NCBI RefSeq assembly: GCF_011682175.1
Contig: NZ_WHJG01000007.1
Location: 1-64,000, forward strand
Length of the DNA: 64,000 nucleotides
DNA from: Massilia frigida
GTDB lineage: Bacteria; Pseudomonadota; Gammaproteobacteria; Burkholderiales; Burkholderiaceae_D
Direction: 5' to 3'
Notes under the pieces: model-generated
What the model was told of the DNA's origin: nothing
Database searches by the model: none
What the model saw: only the letters and a program-made list of their open reading frames with translations
Position numbers and translations under genes: made by a program
Shown: positions 44,470 through 53,441 of the stretch, one piece after another
How positions within the stretch are numbered: position 1 is the stretch's first letter
Layout: each line of letters opens with the position of its first letter

Positions 44470-44508
44470 GCCGTCGCCCCCAGAGGCCGGTGCCGGGGAA
44501 CATGGCTT

Positions 44509-44562
44509 ATGAAGCTTGGGGTCTGACCCCGGTTAATGAAGCTTGGGGTCTGACCCCGGTTA
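44509..44562. repeat. 27-bp direct repeat x2 carrying GGGGTCTGACCCC palindrome
   Basis: Two perfect adjacent copies (44509-44535 and 44536-44562), each with AAGCTTGGGGTCTGACCCC and a GGTTA end. They lie between the convergent ends of the FliK-like gene and flhA. Confidence 0.95.
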
Positions 44563-44568
44563 AGACAC

Positions 44569-46656
44569 TTATCCAACCGTTCCGACGATGCTGACATCAC
44601 GGTTTTCCGGAATCTCGTTGTAAGAAAGCACATGCAAGCCCGGCGCAAACAAGCGCGCATAGCGCGCCAGCAAAGGCCTGATCTGCGGCAGCACCAGCAA
44701 TAGCGGCGCACTCTGCTGCTGTTTCATCTGCTCACGCGCCACCGGCATGTTCAGTTGCAGCTGCGACAGCAGTTGCGGATCGATCGGGAAATTGTCGAGC
44801 GCGACCTTCCCGCCCTGGCGCGCCTGGTTCAGGGAACCGAGCAGCATATTCTCCAGCTCGGCCGACAGATTGAACGCCGGCATTTCCTTCTTTTTCCCGA
44901 ACAGCGCGGTGACAATCTGGCGCCGCAGCGCGCAGCGCACTTCGGCCGCCAGCAAGATCGGGTCCTTGGTCGTTTCCGAGCTGTCGAGCAAGGTGGTGCC
45001 GATCACCACGATATCCTTGAGCGACACATTTTCGGCCAGCAGTACGCGAAATACCCGCAGCAACTGGGTATGCGTGAGCGCCTTGTCCAGCGCCGACGAC
45101 AGTTTCGGCGAGAGCGCCGTCAGCCGCTCCAGGATCGCCGGCACGTCTTCATGGCGGAACAGATCCGGCAGGTAGTCGCGCACCACCTTCGAGCAGTGCG
45201 TGGCGATCGCACTCGGCACCTCGACCACCTGGTAGCCCAGCCCCAGCGCATGCGCCTTGTCGTCCGGCGCAATCCAGGTGATGGCCATGCCGTACGCCGG
45301 TTCGATCCCGGGAATGCCGTCCAGCTGGCCGTACACCGAGGGCGAGGGAATCGCCATCAGGCAGTCCGGCACCACTTCCGCTTCCGCCACCACGGTGCCG
45401 CTGAGCATGATCGAATACTGGGTCGGGCGCAGCGACAAGTCGTCGCGCACATTGATCGGCGGCAGCAGCAAACCCATCGCTTCCGACAAGCTCTGGCGTA
45501 CGCCCTTGATGCGCTTGGTCAGCGGCTCGCCCTGGGCGGCGTCCACCAGAGCGACCAGCTTGTAGCCCACCGCCACCGTCAGCGGCTGCACCGCCGGCAA
45601 CTGGTGCCATTCGAGGTCCGGCGCGCGCTCGTCGCGCAGGGCCGCTTCGATCGCCGCCACGCCGGCCTGGTCGGGCGCCTTGACCATGCGCGCCAGGCGC
45701 CAGCCGACATAGCCGAGCACGGCGGCAAAGATGCCGAACATCAGCCACGGCATGCCCGGCACCATGGCCAGCACCAGCATCATGCCCGAGGCGCTGTACA
45801 GCACCGCCGGCGAGGCCAGCAATTGCCCGCCGACCTGCTGTTCGAAGTCGCCCGAATCGCTGATCCGGGTCACCAGGATGGCGGCCGCGGCCGACAGCAG
45901 CAGCGCCGGGATCTGCGCCACCAGGCCGTCGCCGATGGTCAGCAGGGCGTACTGGCGGAAGGCGTCGCCGAACGACAGGTTGTGCATCAGCGACCCAATG
46001 GCCACGCCGCCCACCATATTGATAATCAAAATCAGGATACTGGCGACCGCATCGCCGCGCACGAACTTCGAGGCCCCGTCCATGGCGCCGTAGAAGTCGG
46101 CTTCGGCGGCCACGTCGCGCCGCCGCACCTGGGCTTTTTCCTGGTTGATCAGGCCGGCGTTGAGGTCGGCGTCGATGGCCATCTGCTTGCCCGGCAGCGC
46201 GTCCAGGGTAAACCGCGCCGATACCTCGGAAATGCGCTCGGCACCCTTGGTCACCACCGCGAAGTTAATGATCATCAAAATCACGAACACCACGAAGCCG
46301 ACCACGAAATTGCCGCCGATAACCACGTTGGCGAAGGCTTCGATCACTTTACCGGCCGCGTCCGTGCCCTGGTGGCCGTGCAGCAGCACCACCCGGGTCG
46401 AGGCCACGTTCAGGGTCAGGCGCAGCATGGTGGTGCCGAGAATGACGCTCGGGAATACCGAGAAGTCGAGCGGCCGCTTGGCCGAGACCGACACCAGGAT
46501 GACGATCATGGCCAGCACGATATTGAAGGTAAACAGCACGTCGAGCAGCACCGGCGGCAGCGGCAGGATGATCATCGACAGGATCACCAGCAGGAACACC
46601 GGAGTGGCAAATTTATGCCGCTTCAACTCGACCAGCAGGCTGTTCAAGAAACTCAT
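44569..46656 (-). CDS. flhA: Flagellar export gate protein FlhA (lateral set)
   Basis: A 695-aa inner-membrane ring of the flagellar type III export gate. The N-terminal half has about eight helices, with VLDVLFTFNIVLAMIVILVS near the start and the conserved cytoplasmic loop KGAERISEVSARFTLDALPG followed by QMAIDADLNAGLI. The C-terminal cytoplasmic part docks substrates and chaperones. Its ATG overlaps the flhB stop (46653-46656). It is the last gene of the minus-strand operon. Confidence 0.97.
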   Translation of the reverse strand: MSFLNSLLVELKRHKFATPVFLLVILSMIILPLPPVLLDVLFTFNIVLAMIVILVSVSAKRPLDFSVFPSVILGTTMLRLTLNVASTRVVLLHGHQGTDAAGKVIEAFANVVIGGNFVVGFVVFVILMIINFAVVTKGAERISEVSARFTLDALPGKQMAIDADLNAGLINQEKAQVRRRDVAAEADFYGAMDGASKFVRGDAVASILILIINMVGGVAIGSLMHNLSFGDAFRQYALLTIGDGLVAQIPALLLSAAAAILVTRISDSGDFEQQVGGQLLASPAVLYSASGMMLVLAMVPGMPWLMFGIFAAVLGYVGWRLARMVKAPDQAGVAAIEAALRDERAPDLEWHQLPAVQPLTVAVGYKLVALVDAAQGEPLTKRIKGVRQSLSEAMGLLLPPINVRDDLSLRPTQYSIMLSGTVVAEAEVVPDCLMAIPSPSVYGQLDGIPGIEPAYGMAITWIAPDDKAHALGLGYQVVEVPSAIATHCSKVVRDYLPDLFRHEDVPAILERLTALSPKLSSALDKALTHTQLLRVFRVLLAENVSLKDIVVIGTTLLDSSETTKDPILLAAEVRCALRRQIVTALFGKKKEMPAFNLSAELENMLLGSLNQARQGGKVALDNFPIDPQLLSQLQLNMPVAREQMKQQQSAPLLLVLPQIRPLLARYARLFAPGLHVLSYNEIPENRDVSIVGTVG

Positions 46657-47795
46657 GTGGCGGGAACCTCACTCAGATGAGATGGCACGACCACCTCGTT
46701 GGGAAAACGGGGCGGCGCAGTGCGCCGGCCGGCACGAAAAGCGTTCAGTTGCAGCACATAGTTGAGCACCTGCGACACGGCCTGGTACAGCTGGGCCGGA
46801 ATTTGCTGCTGGACCTGGCTGGTATTGTAGATCGCGCGCGCCAGCGGCGGCAGTTCGAGCGTCTCGATATTGTGCTGGCGCGCAATCTGGCGGATGTACA
46901 GGGCCATTTCATCGACCCCCTTGGCCACCACGAACGGCGCTTCGGCGCGGCTGGCCTCGTACTTGAGCGCCACCGCATAGTGTTCCGGGTTGACGATCAC
47001 GACGTCCGCCGTGGGCACGGTCTTGTTGACGCTGCGGCGCGCCATCTGCTGCTGCAACTGGCGGATGCGCTGGCGCACTTCGGGCTTGCCTTCGCTGCTC
47101 TTGTGTTCTTCCTTCTGGTCGTGCTTGCTCATGCGCTGGTTGCGTGCGAACAAGAACGCCTGCATCGGCACGTCCAGCACGGCGAACATGACGAACACCA
47201 TGCACATCGCCATCAGGGCGTCGAGCATCAGGCCGGCGCCGGTCGGCAGGGCCACGCCGAGCGGCATCTTTTGCAGCTCGACGAAGGCATTCATGCCCGA
47301 GCGGCTCACGTGCACCAGCACCGACCCCAGCACCACCGCCTTGCCCACCGAGGTGGCCACGCCGATGCCATGCTTGGCCGTCATCAGGTTGCCGAGGTTC
47401 TTCATCGGCGACAGGCGCTCCATTTTCGGTTCCCAGTGCTTGGTGCTGATCACCCAGCCGCCCGGGATGAGGGACGAGAGCACCACCGCGAATGGCACGC
47501 CCAGCAGCGGCAGCACCATGCTGATCAACAGCCACATGGCGCTGCTGAAGATGGTCGACATGGCGTTTTCGATGACCCCGTCCGCGCCCAGCGGGATGAA
47601 GACCAGGTCGAACAGGCTGCGGAACGAGGCCAGGTAGGTCGGCAGCAGCATGGCGAACAGTTTCAGGCTGATCAGGATGCCGATGGCGGTGCCCAGGTCG
47701 CGCGAACGCACCACCTGGCCTTCCTGGCGGGCCTTGCGCAGCTTTTGCTGCGAGGCCTTTTCGGTCTTGTCGCCACCGCTCGCATCGTCAGCCAT
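46653..47795 (-). CDS. flhB: Flagellar export switch protein FlhB with NPEH cleavage site
   Basis: The substrate-specificity switch of the export gate, 380 aa. It starts DKTEKASQQKLRKARQEGQV, has four membrane helices and then the autocleaved domain. At exactly N269-P270 the motif reads NPEH rather than the usual NPTH. The catalytic Asn and Pro are kept. The tail extends past the domain with an Ala/Arg/Pro stretch. It overlaps fliR by 8 bases and flhA by 4. Confidence 0.96.
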   Translation of the reverse strand: MADDASGGDKTEKASQQKLRKARQEGQVVRSRDLGTAIGILISLKLFAMLLPTYLASFRSLFDLVFIPLGADGVIENAMSTIFSSAMWLLISMVLPLLGVPFAVVLSSLIPGGWVISTKHWEPKMERLSPMKNLGNLMTAKHGIGVATSVGKAVVLGSVLVHVSRSGMNAFVELQKMPLGVALPTGAGLMLDALMAMCMVFVMFAVLDVPMQAFLFARNQRMSKHDQKEEHKSSEGKPEVRQRIRQLQQQMARRSVNKTVPTADVVIVNPEHYAVALKYEASRAEAPFVVAKGVDEMALYIRQIARQHNIETLELPPLARAIYNTSQVQQQIPAQLYQAVSQVLNYVLQLNAFRAGRRTAPPRFPNEVVVPSHLSEVPAT

Positions 47796-48564
47796 GGGCC
47801 GCCTTCATTTGTTGGGCTATCAGTTCGAGCACCTGGTTACTCATCGCAATGTAGTGCTGGGGAATGAAACGCACGATCTGGATCAGCATCATCAAGCCGA
47901 ACAGGGTGGTCAGCGAAAAGCCCAGCGAAAACAGATTCAATGAGGGCGCCACCCGGTTCAACAGGCCAAAGCCGAGCTGCACCACCAGGGTCGAAAACAC
48001 GATCGGCAGCGCCAGCAGCATGGCGGCGGCGAAAATCCAGGCCGCCTTGAGCGCCACGGTATGCAACAGCAGCGCCCCGTAACCGCCGCCCACCGGCCAG
48101 GCCTTGAAGCTGGTCGCCAGCACCCCGGTCAGCACCAGATGGCCGTCGATGGCGAAAAACACGATGATGGCGAGCAGCGAGAGCAGCCCCGACACCACGT
48201 CCGAGGCGGTGCCGTTGACCGGATCGTTCATCTGCGCCATCGAAAAGCCGATCTGGCTCGATACCAGGTAGCCGAGCACATTCACCACCGACATCGAAAA
48301 ATGCATGGCCAGCCCCAGCACGCCGCCGATCACGGCCTGCTCCAGCGTGGTGGCGATGCCGAGCACGGAAAACGGGTCGACCACCGCATTGCCCGGGGAA
48401 AAAGGCAGCATCAGGAAGGACAGCACCAGCGCCAGCAGCACGCGCACCGGCAGCGGCACCAGGATGTCGCCTACCACCGGCGCCGCACTCAGCAGTGCCA
48501 GGATGCGGATGAACGGCCACCACAGGGCGTTCAGCAGCGGCAGCAGGTAGCCGGCCAGTTCCAT
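47788..48564 (-). CDS. fliR: Flagellar export protein FliR
   Basis: A 258-aa polytopic subunit of the FliP-FliQ-FliR export core. It has about six hydrophobic segments, with LPVRVLLALVLSFLMLPF early and GEQAVIGGVLG-like TLEQAVIGGVLGLAMHFSM in the middle. The order P-Q-R-flhB is the classical one. It starts 4 bases after fliQ and overlaps flhB by 8. Confidence 0.95.
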   Translation of the reverse strand: MELAGYLLPLLNALWWPFIRILALLSAAPVVGDILVPLPVRVLLALVLSFLMLPFSPGNAVVDPFSVLGIATTLEQAVIGGVLGLAMHFSMSVVNVLGYLVSSQIGFSMAQMNDPVNGTASDVVSGLLSLLAIIVFFAIDGHLVLTGVLATSFKAWPVGGGYGALLLHTVALKAAWIFAAAMLLALPIVFSTLVVQLGFGLLNRVAPSLNLFSLGFSLTTLFGLMMLIQIVRFIPQHYIAMSNQVLELIAQQMKAAHG

Positions 48565-48568
48565 GCGC

Positions 48569-48838
48569 CTAGCCGACCAGCGCGGCGGCGCGCTGGAAGA
48601 CGGAGACGCAGTAATCCATCAGGTAGCTCGTCATCCAGTGCCCGGCCACGATCACCGCCAGCAGGGTCACCAGCAGGCGCGGCAAGAAGCTCAGGGTTTG
48701 CTCGTTGATCTGGGTGGCGGCCTGCACCAGCGCCACCAGTAAACCCGTGATCAGGCCCGGCACCACCAGCACCAGCACCATCAGCATCACGATCTGCAGT
48801 GCGCCGACCATCAGGTCCACGGCCACGTCGGGGGTCAT
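48569..48838 (-). CDS. fliQ: Flagellar export protein FliQ
   Basis: The 89-aa two-helix subunit of the export core. MTPDVAVDLMVGALQIVMLM is helix 1; the conserved ALVQAATQINEQTLSFLPR lies between the helices, followed by LLVTLLAVIVAGHWM. Gene order and full length agree with the family. Confidence 0.95.
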   Translation of the reverse strand: MTPDVAVDLMVGALQIVMLMVLVLVVPGLITGLLVALVQAATQINEQTLSFLPRLLVTLLAVIVAGHWMTSYLMDYCVSVFQRAAALVG

Positions 48839-48868
48839 CGCCTCTCTCCTCCCATCACAATCGGTCTG

Positions 48869-49630
48869 TCAGAACGGCCGGATGCTGCCGACCAGGGTGT
48901 TGACGGTCAGGGTCCAGCCATCGACCAGCACGAACAGCAGCAGCTTGAACGGCAGCGAAATGACCAGCGGCGAGAGCATCATCATGCCCATCGCCATCAG
49001 CACCGAGGACACCACCAGGTCGATGATCAGGAAGGGAATGAACAGCATGGCGCCGATCTGGAATGCGGTTTTCAGTTCGCTCAGCACAAACGCGGCCAGC
49101 TTGACGGTGAACGCGCGCTTGTGCGGCTCCAGCGCGGCCGGTTCGCCCGCCAGGTGCGCGACCTGGGCCAGCGCGGCCTTGCTGGTCTGGGCCAGCATGA
49201 AGCGCGAGAGCGGCACTTCGGCCACTTTCAGGGCATCCTGCATGCCGATCTTGTCCTGGTCGTAGGGCACGAAGGCGTCGCGCCAGATCTGGTCGCCGAT
49301 CGGGCGCATCACCAGCAAGGTGAGGATCAGGGCCACGCCGGTGATGATCCGGTTCGGCAAGCCCTGCTGCAAGCCGAGCGCCTGGCGCAGCAGCGAGAGC
49401 ACGATCACGAAGCGGGTGAAGCAGGTCATCATCATGACCATGATGGGCAAGAGCCCAAGCAAGGTCATCAGGACCAGCACCTGCGACTTGACCGTCAGGT
49501 CGGTCTTGGCGCCGGGGATCACCCCGGCCAGCAAATCCTGGGCCGCGGCCGGCGCGCACAGCAGCAGGCCGGCGCCCAGCAAGGCCAGCGCGGCCAGCCG
49601 CGCGCCATGGCCGCGTGCGCCCCCTCTCAT
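48869..49630 (-). CDS. fliP: Flagellar export protein FliP
   Basis: A 253-aa export-core subunit with a cleavable signal peptide (LAALALLGAGLLLCAPAAAQ), as is usual for FliP. Conserved blocks are MTCFTRFVIVLSLLRQALG, FVPYDQDKIGMQDAL and LAAFVLSELKTAFQIGAMLF. Its ATG overlaps the fliN stop by 4 bases (49627-49630). Confidence 0.96.
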   Translation of the reverse strand: MRGGARGHGARLAALALLGAGLLLCAPAAAQDLLAGVIPGAKTDLTVKSQVLVLMTLLGLLPIMVMMMTCFTRFVIVLSLLRQALGLQQGLPNRIITGVALILTLLVMRPIGDQIWRDAFVPYDQDKIGMQDALKVAEVPLSRFMLAQTSKAALAQVAHLAGEPAALEPHKRAFTVKLAAFVLSELKTAFQIGAMLFIPFLIIDLVVSSVLMAMGMMMLSPLVISLPFKLLLFVLVDGWTLTVNTLVGSIRPF

Positions 49631-50019
49631 GCAGTGATCAGGTCCAGGTCCAGGCCGTCGAGGTCGATGACCTTGAGCCCGTACTGTTCGCCGGCCACCA
49701 CCACTTCGGCGCGCCCGATCGGGGTGCCGTTGACCTTGATGACCAGCGGCTCGCCCGCCAGCACGTCGAGCGCGATCACGCTGGCCGGCCCGATCGCCAT
49801 CAATTCCTGCAGCGAGATGCGGGCCGAGCCCACTTCCAGGGTCAAGGTCACGGGAATCTTGCGCATCATCTGCGGCAAGTCGCGCTGGGGACGCTTCTCA
49901 AGCGGGCGCGCGCCCTCCAGGCCGGAAGGCACCCCCATCCGGGGTTCATCGATGATCAATTCTTCGTCGATCCCGGCGTCCTGGTCCTGCGCCTGAAGTT
50001 CGTTCTCGTTGATTTTCAT
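49627..50019 (-). CDS. fliN: Flagellar motor switch protein FliN
   Basis: A 130-aa C-ring component. The acidic N-terminal tail (about 50 aa) is followed by the SpoA domain: IPVTLTLEVGSARISLQELM, LAGEPLVIKVNGTPIGRAEV and EQYGLKVID. The ATG overlaps the fliM stop by one base (TAATG). It forms the cytoplasmic base of the motor with FliM. Confidence 0.95.
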   Translation of the reverse strand: MKINENELQAQDQDAGIDEELIIDEPRMGVPSGLEGARPLEKRPQRDLPQMMRKIPVTLTLEVGSARISLQELMAIGPASVIALDVLAGEPLVIKVNGTPIGRAEVVVAGEQYGLKVIDLDGLDLDLITA

Positions 50020-50900
50020 TAGTCGCTATCTTCAAAAGAGGTTAAGCAGAGCGTCCCGTTATGTTCCGTGACCGCCGCCGTAAACAAGCGCGACTCGGCC
50101 AGCAAGACATCGGCCCGGCCCACCGTCACGGGAATGATGTCGCCCAGCTTGAGCGCAAACAGCGCTTCGAGCGTGATTTCCTTGCTCACCAGGCGCCCCT
50201 CCAGCGTCACTTGCAAGGCCGTGCCGAGCGCCACGCTGGCGCGCGGCGGCGCGTGCTCGCGCGCACGCTCCGGCGCCAGCCCAAGCAGCACGCGCGCCAC
50301 CATGTCCTGGTCCAGCGCCAGCCACAGCTGGCCGCATTCTCCGCTCTGGGCCTGGCGCAGGGTAATGCCGAGCGTCCAGCCATCGGCGCTGGGCGGCGCC
50401 GGCGGCACGCTGCCCGGCACCAGTTCGGTGGAAGCTGCGTTGGGTTCATTATTCGCCCGCGCAAGGTTTGCATCCACCCGCTTGGAGAGCACCGACGCTA
50501 ATTGTTGACCTAACACAATTGCGAGGCGTTCTTCCGTGGCCGTCACCCTGACCGTGGCCGGGTCGACCGAGGGCGCGGGGGCCGCGCCGCGCCGTCCGTA
50601 GCGCTGGTTGAGCACGCTGAGCAGCAGGGAGCGTTCGAGCGCGAAGGCGATGCCGCCGGCGCCGCCGCTAAAGCCGAGCCAGCGCCCGCTCTGGCTGGGG
50701 TCGGGCGGGCCGACGAAACCGCTCGCCGCGAGCTGGAAGCCATCCCAGTAACGGCGCAAGGCCGGCTGGCGCAAGGCAGCGGCCAGATCCTCGGCAAACT
50801 GGGCCGCGAATTGGGGCAGTAAATGGACGGGCCGGCCCAGCAGCCGGGGATCGAGCACCTGCGGTGTTGCCGGCAAGTTTGTCTTATTTATCATGGTCAT
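50019..50900 (-). CDS. fliM: Flagellar motor switch protein FliM, lateral type
   Basis: 293 aa, clearly shorter than polar FliM (about 330). The C-terminal SpoA domain (ARASVALGTALQVTLEGRLV-like PRASVALGTALQVTLEGR and GDIIPVTVGRADVLLAESRL) is sound, and the middle domain is degenerate. The N-terminus begins MTMINKTNLPATPQVLDP and lacks the LSQxEIDALL CheY-binding peptide. As in other lateral systems, the motor probably does not answer to CheY-P. It is the first gene of the minus-strand operon. The start is 50900 or 50894. Confidence 0.9.
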   Translation of the reverse strand: MTMINKTNLPATPQVLDPRLLGRPVHLLPQFAAQFAEDLAAALRQPALRRYWDGFQLAASGFVGPPDPSQSGRWLGFSGGAGGIAFALERSLLLSVLNQRYGRRGAAPAPSVDPATVRVTATEERLAIVLGQQLASVLSKRVDANLARANNEPNAASTELVPGSVPPAPPSADGWTLGITLRQAQSGECGQLWLALDQDMVARVLLGLAPERAREHAPPRASVALGTALQVTLEGRLVSKEITLEALFALKLGDIIPVTVGRADVLLAESRLFTAAVTEHNGTLCLTSFEDSD

Positions 50901-51331
50901 AAGTAACTCGGCAAGTGCATGGCAAAGAGGGCAACTCTTTGTTTTATTTGAGGAAAACAGTATATCAGAGCATTTTTATTTGATGCATTTAATTTCCATG
51001 TGGCATTATAGTTGCAGCGCGGTAAGCTGTGATATAGTGCCGTACGGCAATAATTTAGCGGGCAGGCTCAAGTTCTGACAGTCCCTCCCGTTACCAACAG
51101 TAAGCGATTTTGTTAGGCATTTCGACACCTTTGCTTCTGCTCCAAGCGGTTTGGCGAAATTTGTTGGTTTTACCCGACTCAGCAATAAATTATTTTGCCG
51201 TCGAGCATGTTTTCGTTTGGAATCGCGGCACGGAACGCGCACACTTGGCGCTTACCCGTTCAGGCCGGCTACGACATGGAATTCGTCGTAACTGTTTGAT
51301 TATGAACAAAAAATTATGCAGGGAAGACAAC
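50901..51331. other. Divergent regulatory region between fliM and fliE
   Basis: A 430-base AT-rich gap that must control both flagellar operons. It holds a sigma-54 site for fliE (51001-51016), the palindrome TGCCGTACGGCA (51038-51049), and a roughly 300-base leader before fliE. On the minus strand I see only a TATACT -10-like box about 60 bases from fliM. Activator sites for an NtrC-type protein are expected here but cannot be identified. Confidence 0.6.
51001..51016 (+). promoter_or_regulatory. Sigma-54 promoter of the fliE operon
   Basis: TGGCATTATAGTTGCA: the -24 GG and -12 GC dinucleotides are exactly spaced for RpoN. In Vibrio and Aeromonas lateral systems a LafK/FlrA-type activator acts at such sites. 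Confidence 0.7.
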
Positions 51332-51688
51332 ATGGAAGTCGGAATTACAACATCGAATTCACTCGCCAGCCAACTCCAGTCGGAGCTGAAAGTGCTGGCC
51401 AACGATGCGGGCCAATTGGCCGCGCACGCCAACCTGGGCCGCGCCGCCGGCGAAGCGCTCCCGGCCGGGTTTTCTTTCACCCAGAGCATGAAAAACGCGC
51501 TCGACAGTGTGAACCAGCAAGATGCCCAGGCCGGCCAGAAAATGAACGATGTCGACAGCGGCAAGAGCGACGACCTGGTCGGCGCCATGCTGGCCAGCCA
51601 GGAAGCCAGCCTGTCCTTCTCGATGCTGATGCAAGTGCGTAACAAGGTCATGGGCGCCGTGGACGAGCTGATCAAGCTCCCGGTCTGA
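51332..51688 (+). CDS. fliE: Flagellar hook-basal body protein FliE
   Basis: 118 aa, links the MS ring to the rod. The C-terminal helices carry the family pattern (SFTQSMKNALDSVNQQDAQA, then VGAMLASQEASLSFSMLMQV and RNKVMGAVDELIKLPV). ATG 51332 has GGGAAGA nine bases upstream. The longer frame from 51110 has no such site and no homologous sequence. First gene of the long plus-strand operon. Confidence 0.92.
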   Translation: MEVGITTSNSLASQLQSELKVLANDAGQLAAHANLGRAAGEALPAGFSFTQSMKNALDSVNQQDAQAGQKMNDVDSGKSDDLVGAMLASQEASLSFSMLMQVRNKVMGAVDELIKLPV

Positions 51689-51731
51689 GCACCTGTTTGC
51701 AACGTTACCTTAACCGCAGGGAAAAACCAGC

Positions 51732-53441
51732 GTGATTGCCTCTCTCAAATCCAACTTCGCCGGGCGCATGGGCGCCATGCCTTCGCTGCCGCCAGCGCTG
51801 CGCAACAACCTGACCCCGATGCTGGTGCTGGCGATCGCCATCACGGCCGCCGTGATGATGTACATGTGGAACGACCAGGCTGGCTACAAGCCGGTGTTCG
51901 GCGCCAACGAGCGGGTTGCCTCGGGCGACATGATGGCCGTGCTCGACGCCGACAAGGTGGCCTACCGCCTGCATCCGGAAACCGGCCAGCTGCTGGTGCC
52001 CGCTTCGCAGCTGGGCAAGGTGCGCATGCTGCTGGCCGCCAAGGGCGTCACCGCCCAGCTGCCGGCCGGCCTGGAATTGATGGACAAGAACGATCCGCTG
52101 GGCGTGTCCCAGTTCGTGCAGGACGTGCGCTTCCGGCGCGGCCTCGAAGGCGAGCTGTCGCAGAGTATCCTCTCGCTCGACGCCATCGCCTCGGCTAGAG
52201 TGCACCTGTCGATCGCCCGCTCGACCTCGTTCGTGGCCAGCGACGGTGAAAAATCGTCCGCCTCGGTGGTGGTGGCCGTGAAACCGGGCCGCACCCTGGC
52301 CCCGGAACAGATCGCCGCGATCATCAACATGGTCTCCGGCAGCGTCGCCAGCCTGTCCCCGCAGCGCGTCAGCCTGGTCGACCAGGCCGGCAACTACCTG
52401 TCTTCGCGGGTCGACCTGAGCGACGGCTTCGACGGCGCCGCCCAGGGCGCGGATGCGAACGCCAAGAAATACCAGGACCAGGTGCGCGGCAACGTCAACG
52501 AATTGCTCGGCCCGGTGCTGGGCGCGAATAACTTCAAGCTCAGCGTCACCGCCGACATCGACAACGACAAGATCGAGGAAACCAGCGAAAAATACGGCGA
52601 CACCCCGAAAGTGACCAGCGAAGCGGTGCGCGAAGAGCAGGAAAAGAACCGCATGGCAATCGGCGTGCCAGGCACCCTGTCGAACCGTCCGCCAGCCATG
52701 CCCGAACCGCAGGTCGCCGGCGCCGGCGCCGGCACCGATCCGAAAGCCGACGATGGCAGCGCCCGCAAGAATGCCAGCACGCGCCAGTTCGCCTATGACC
52801 GCAACATCACCCAGATCAAGCGCAGCCGTGGCCGTTTGCGCAAGCTTAGCGTGGCCGTGGTACTGAACAACCACGTGGCCGCCGCCAAGACCGGCTGGAG
52901 CGCCACCGAACTGGCGAATATCGAAAAAACCCTGAGCAGCGGCCTGGGCATCAACACCGAACGCGGCGATGTGCTGACCGTGTCCGCCATGAGCTTCCCG
53001 GTCCAGCCCGTCGCCGCCCCATGGTGGCAGGAACGCGACAACGTGGTCGACATGAGCAGCTGGGCGGCGTGGGCGGTGGGCATCCTGCTCGGCTTCCTGC
53101 TGATCATCCGTCCGCTGCTGCGCCTCTTGACCGTGCGCCTGGCGCCGCCAGCCACCGCCGACGCCCAGCTGCTCGCTGGCCCGGCCGGTGCCGCCAGCGC
53201 GGTGGCAGGTCCCGCCATGCGCGTCGGCGACCGCGCTGGCGAGGCGGCGGGCGGCGCGGTCCCGGCCCTCGGCGCAGCGCTGCCGATGGTGCCTTTGCTG
53301 GAAAACTACGATCTTCCCCCTGCCGGCTCGGCAGTCGATGTGATGGTCGATCACTTGAAAGTTCTCGCTGCCAAGGAACCGGAGCGGGTCGCCGAAGTCG
53401 TCAAACAATGGATGCAGAAAAATGGCCGAACTGGACAATAA
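51732..53441 (+). CDS. fliF: Flagellar MS-ring protein FliF
   Basis: 569 aa with GTG start at 51732. TM1 is at about 31-47 (LVLAIAITAAVMMYMW). The ring-building motifs include YKPVFG, DADKVAYRLHPETGQLLVPA and RVHLSIARSTSFV. TM2 is at about 445-463 (AAWAVGILLGFLLIIRPLL), and the FliG-binding end is EPERVAEVVKQWM. It overlaps fliG by 20 bases. Confidence 0.95.
   Translation: MIASLKSNFAGRMGAMPSLPPALRNNLTPMLVLAIAITAAVMMYMWNDQAGYKPVFGANERVASGDMMAVLDADKVAYRLHPETGQLLVPASQLGKVRMLLAAKGVTAQLPAGLELMDKNDPLGVSQFVQDVRFRRGLEGELSQSILSLDAIASARVHLSIARSTSFVASDGEKSSASVVVAVKPGRTLAPEQIAAIINMVSGSVASLSPQRVSLVDQAGNYLSSRVDLSDGFDGAAQGADANAKKYQDQVRGNVNELLGPVLGANNFKLSVTADIDNDKIEETSEKYGDTPKVTSEAVREEQEKNRMAIGVPGTLSNRPPAMPEPQVAGAGAGTDPKADDGSARKNASTRQFAYDRNITQIKRSRGRLRKLSVAVVLNNHVAAAKTGWSATELANIEKTLSSGLGINTERGDVLTVSAMSFPVQPVAAPWWQERDNVVDMSSWAAWAVGILLGFLLIIRPLLRLLTVRLAPPATADAQLLAGPAGAASAVAGPAMRVGDRAGEAAGGAVPALGAALPMVPLLENYDLPPAGSAVDVMVDHLKVLAAKEPERVAEVVKQWMQKNGRTGQ

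Noticed and set aside
51110-51331. N-terminal extension of FliE
   Set aside because: No ribosome site, not FliE-like, and it overlaps the promoter leader.
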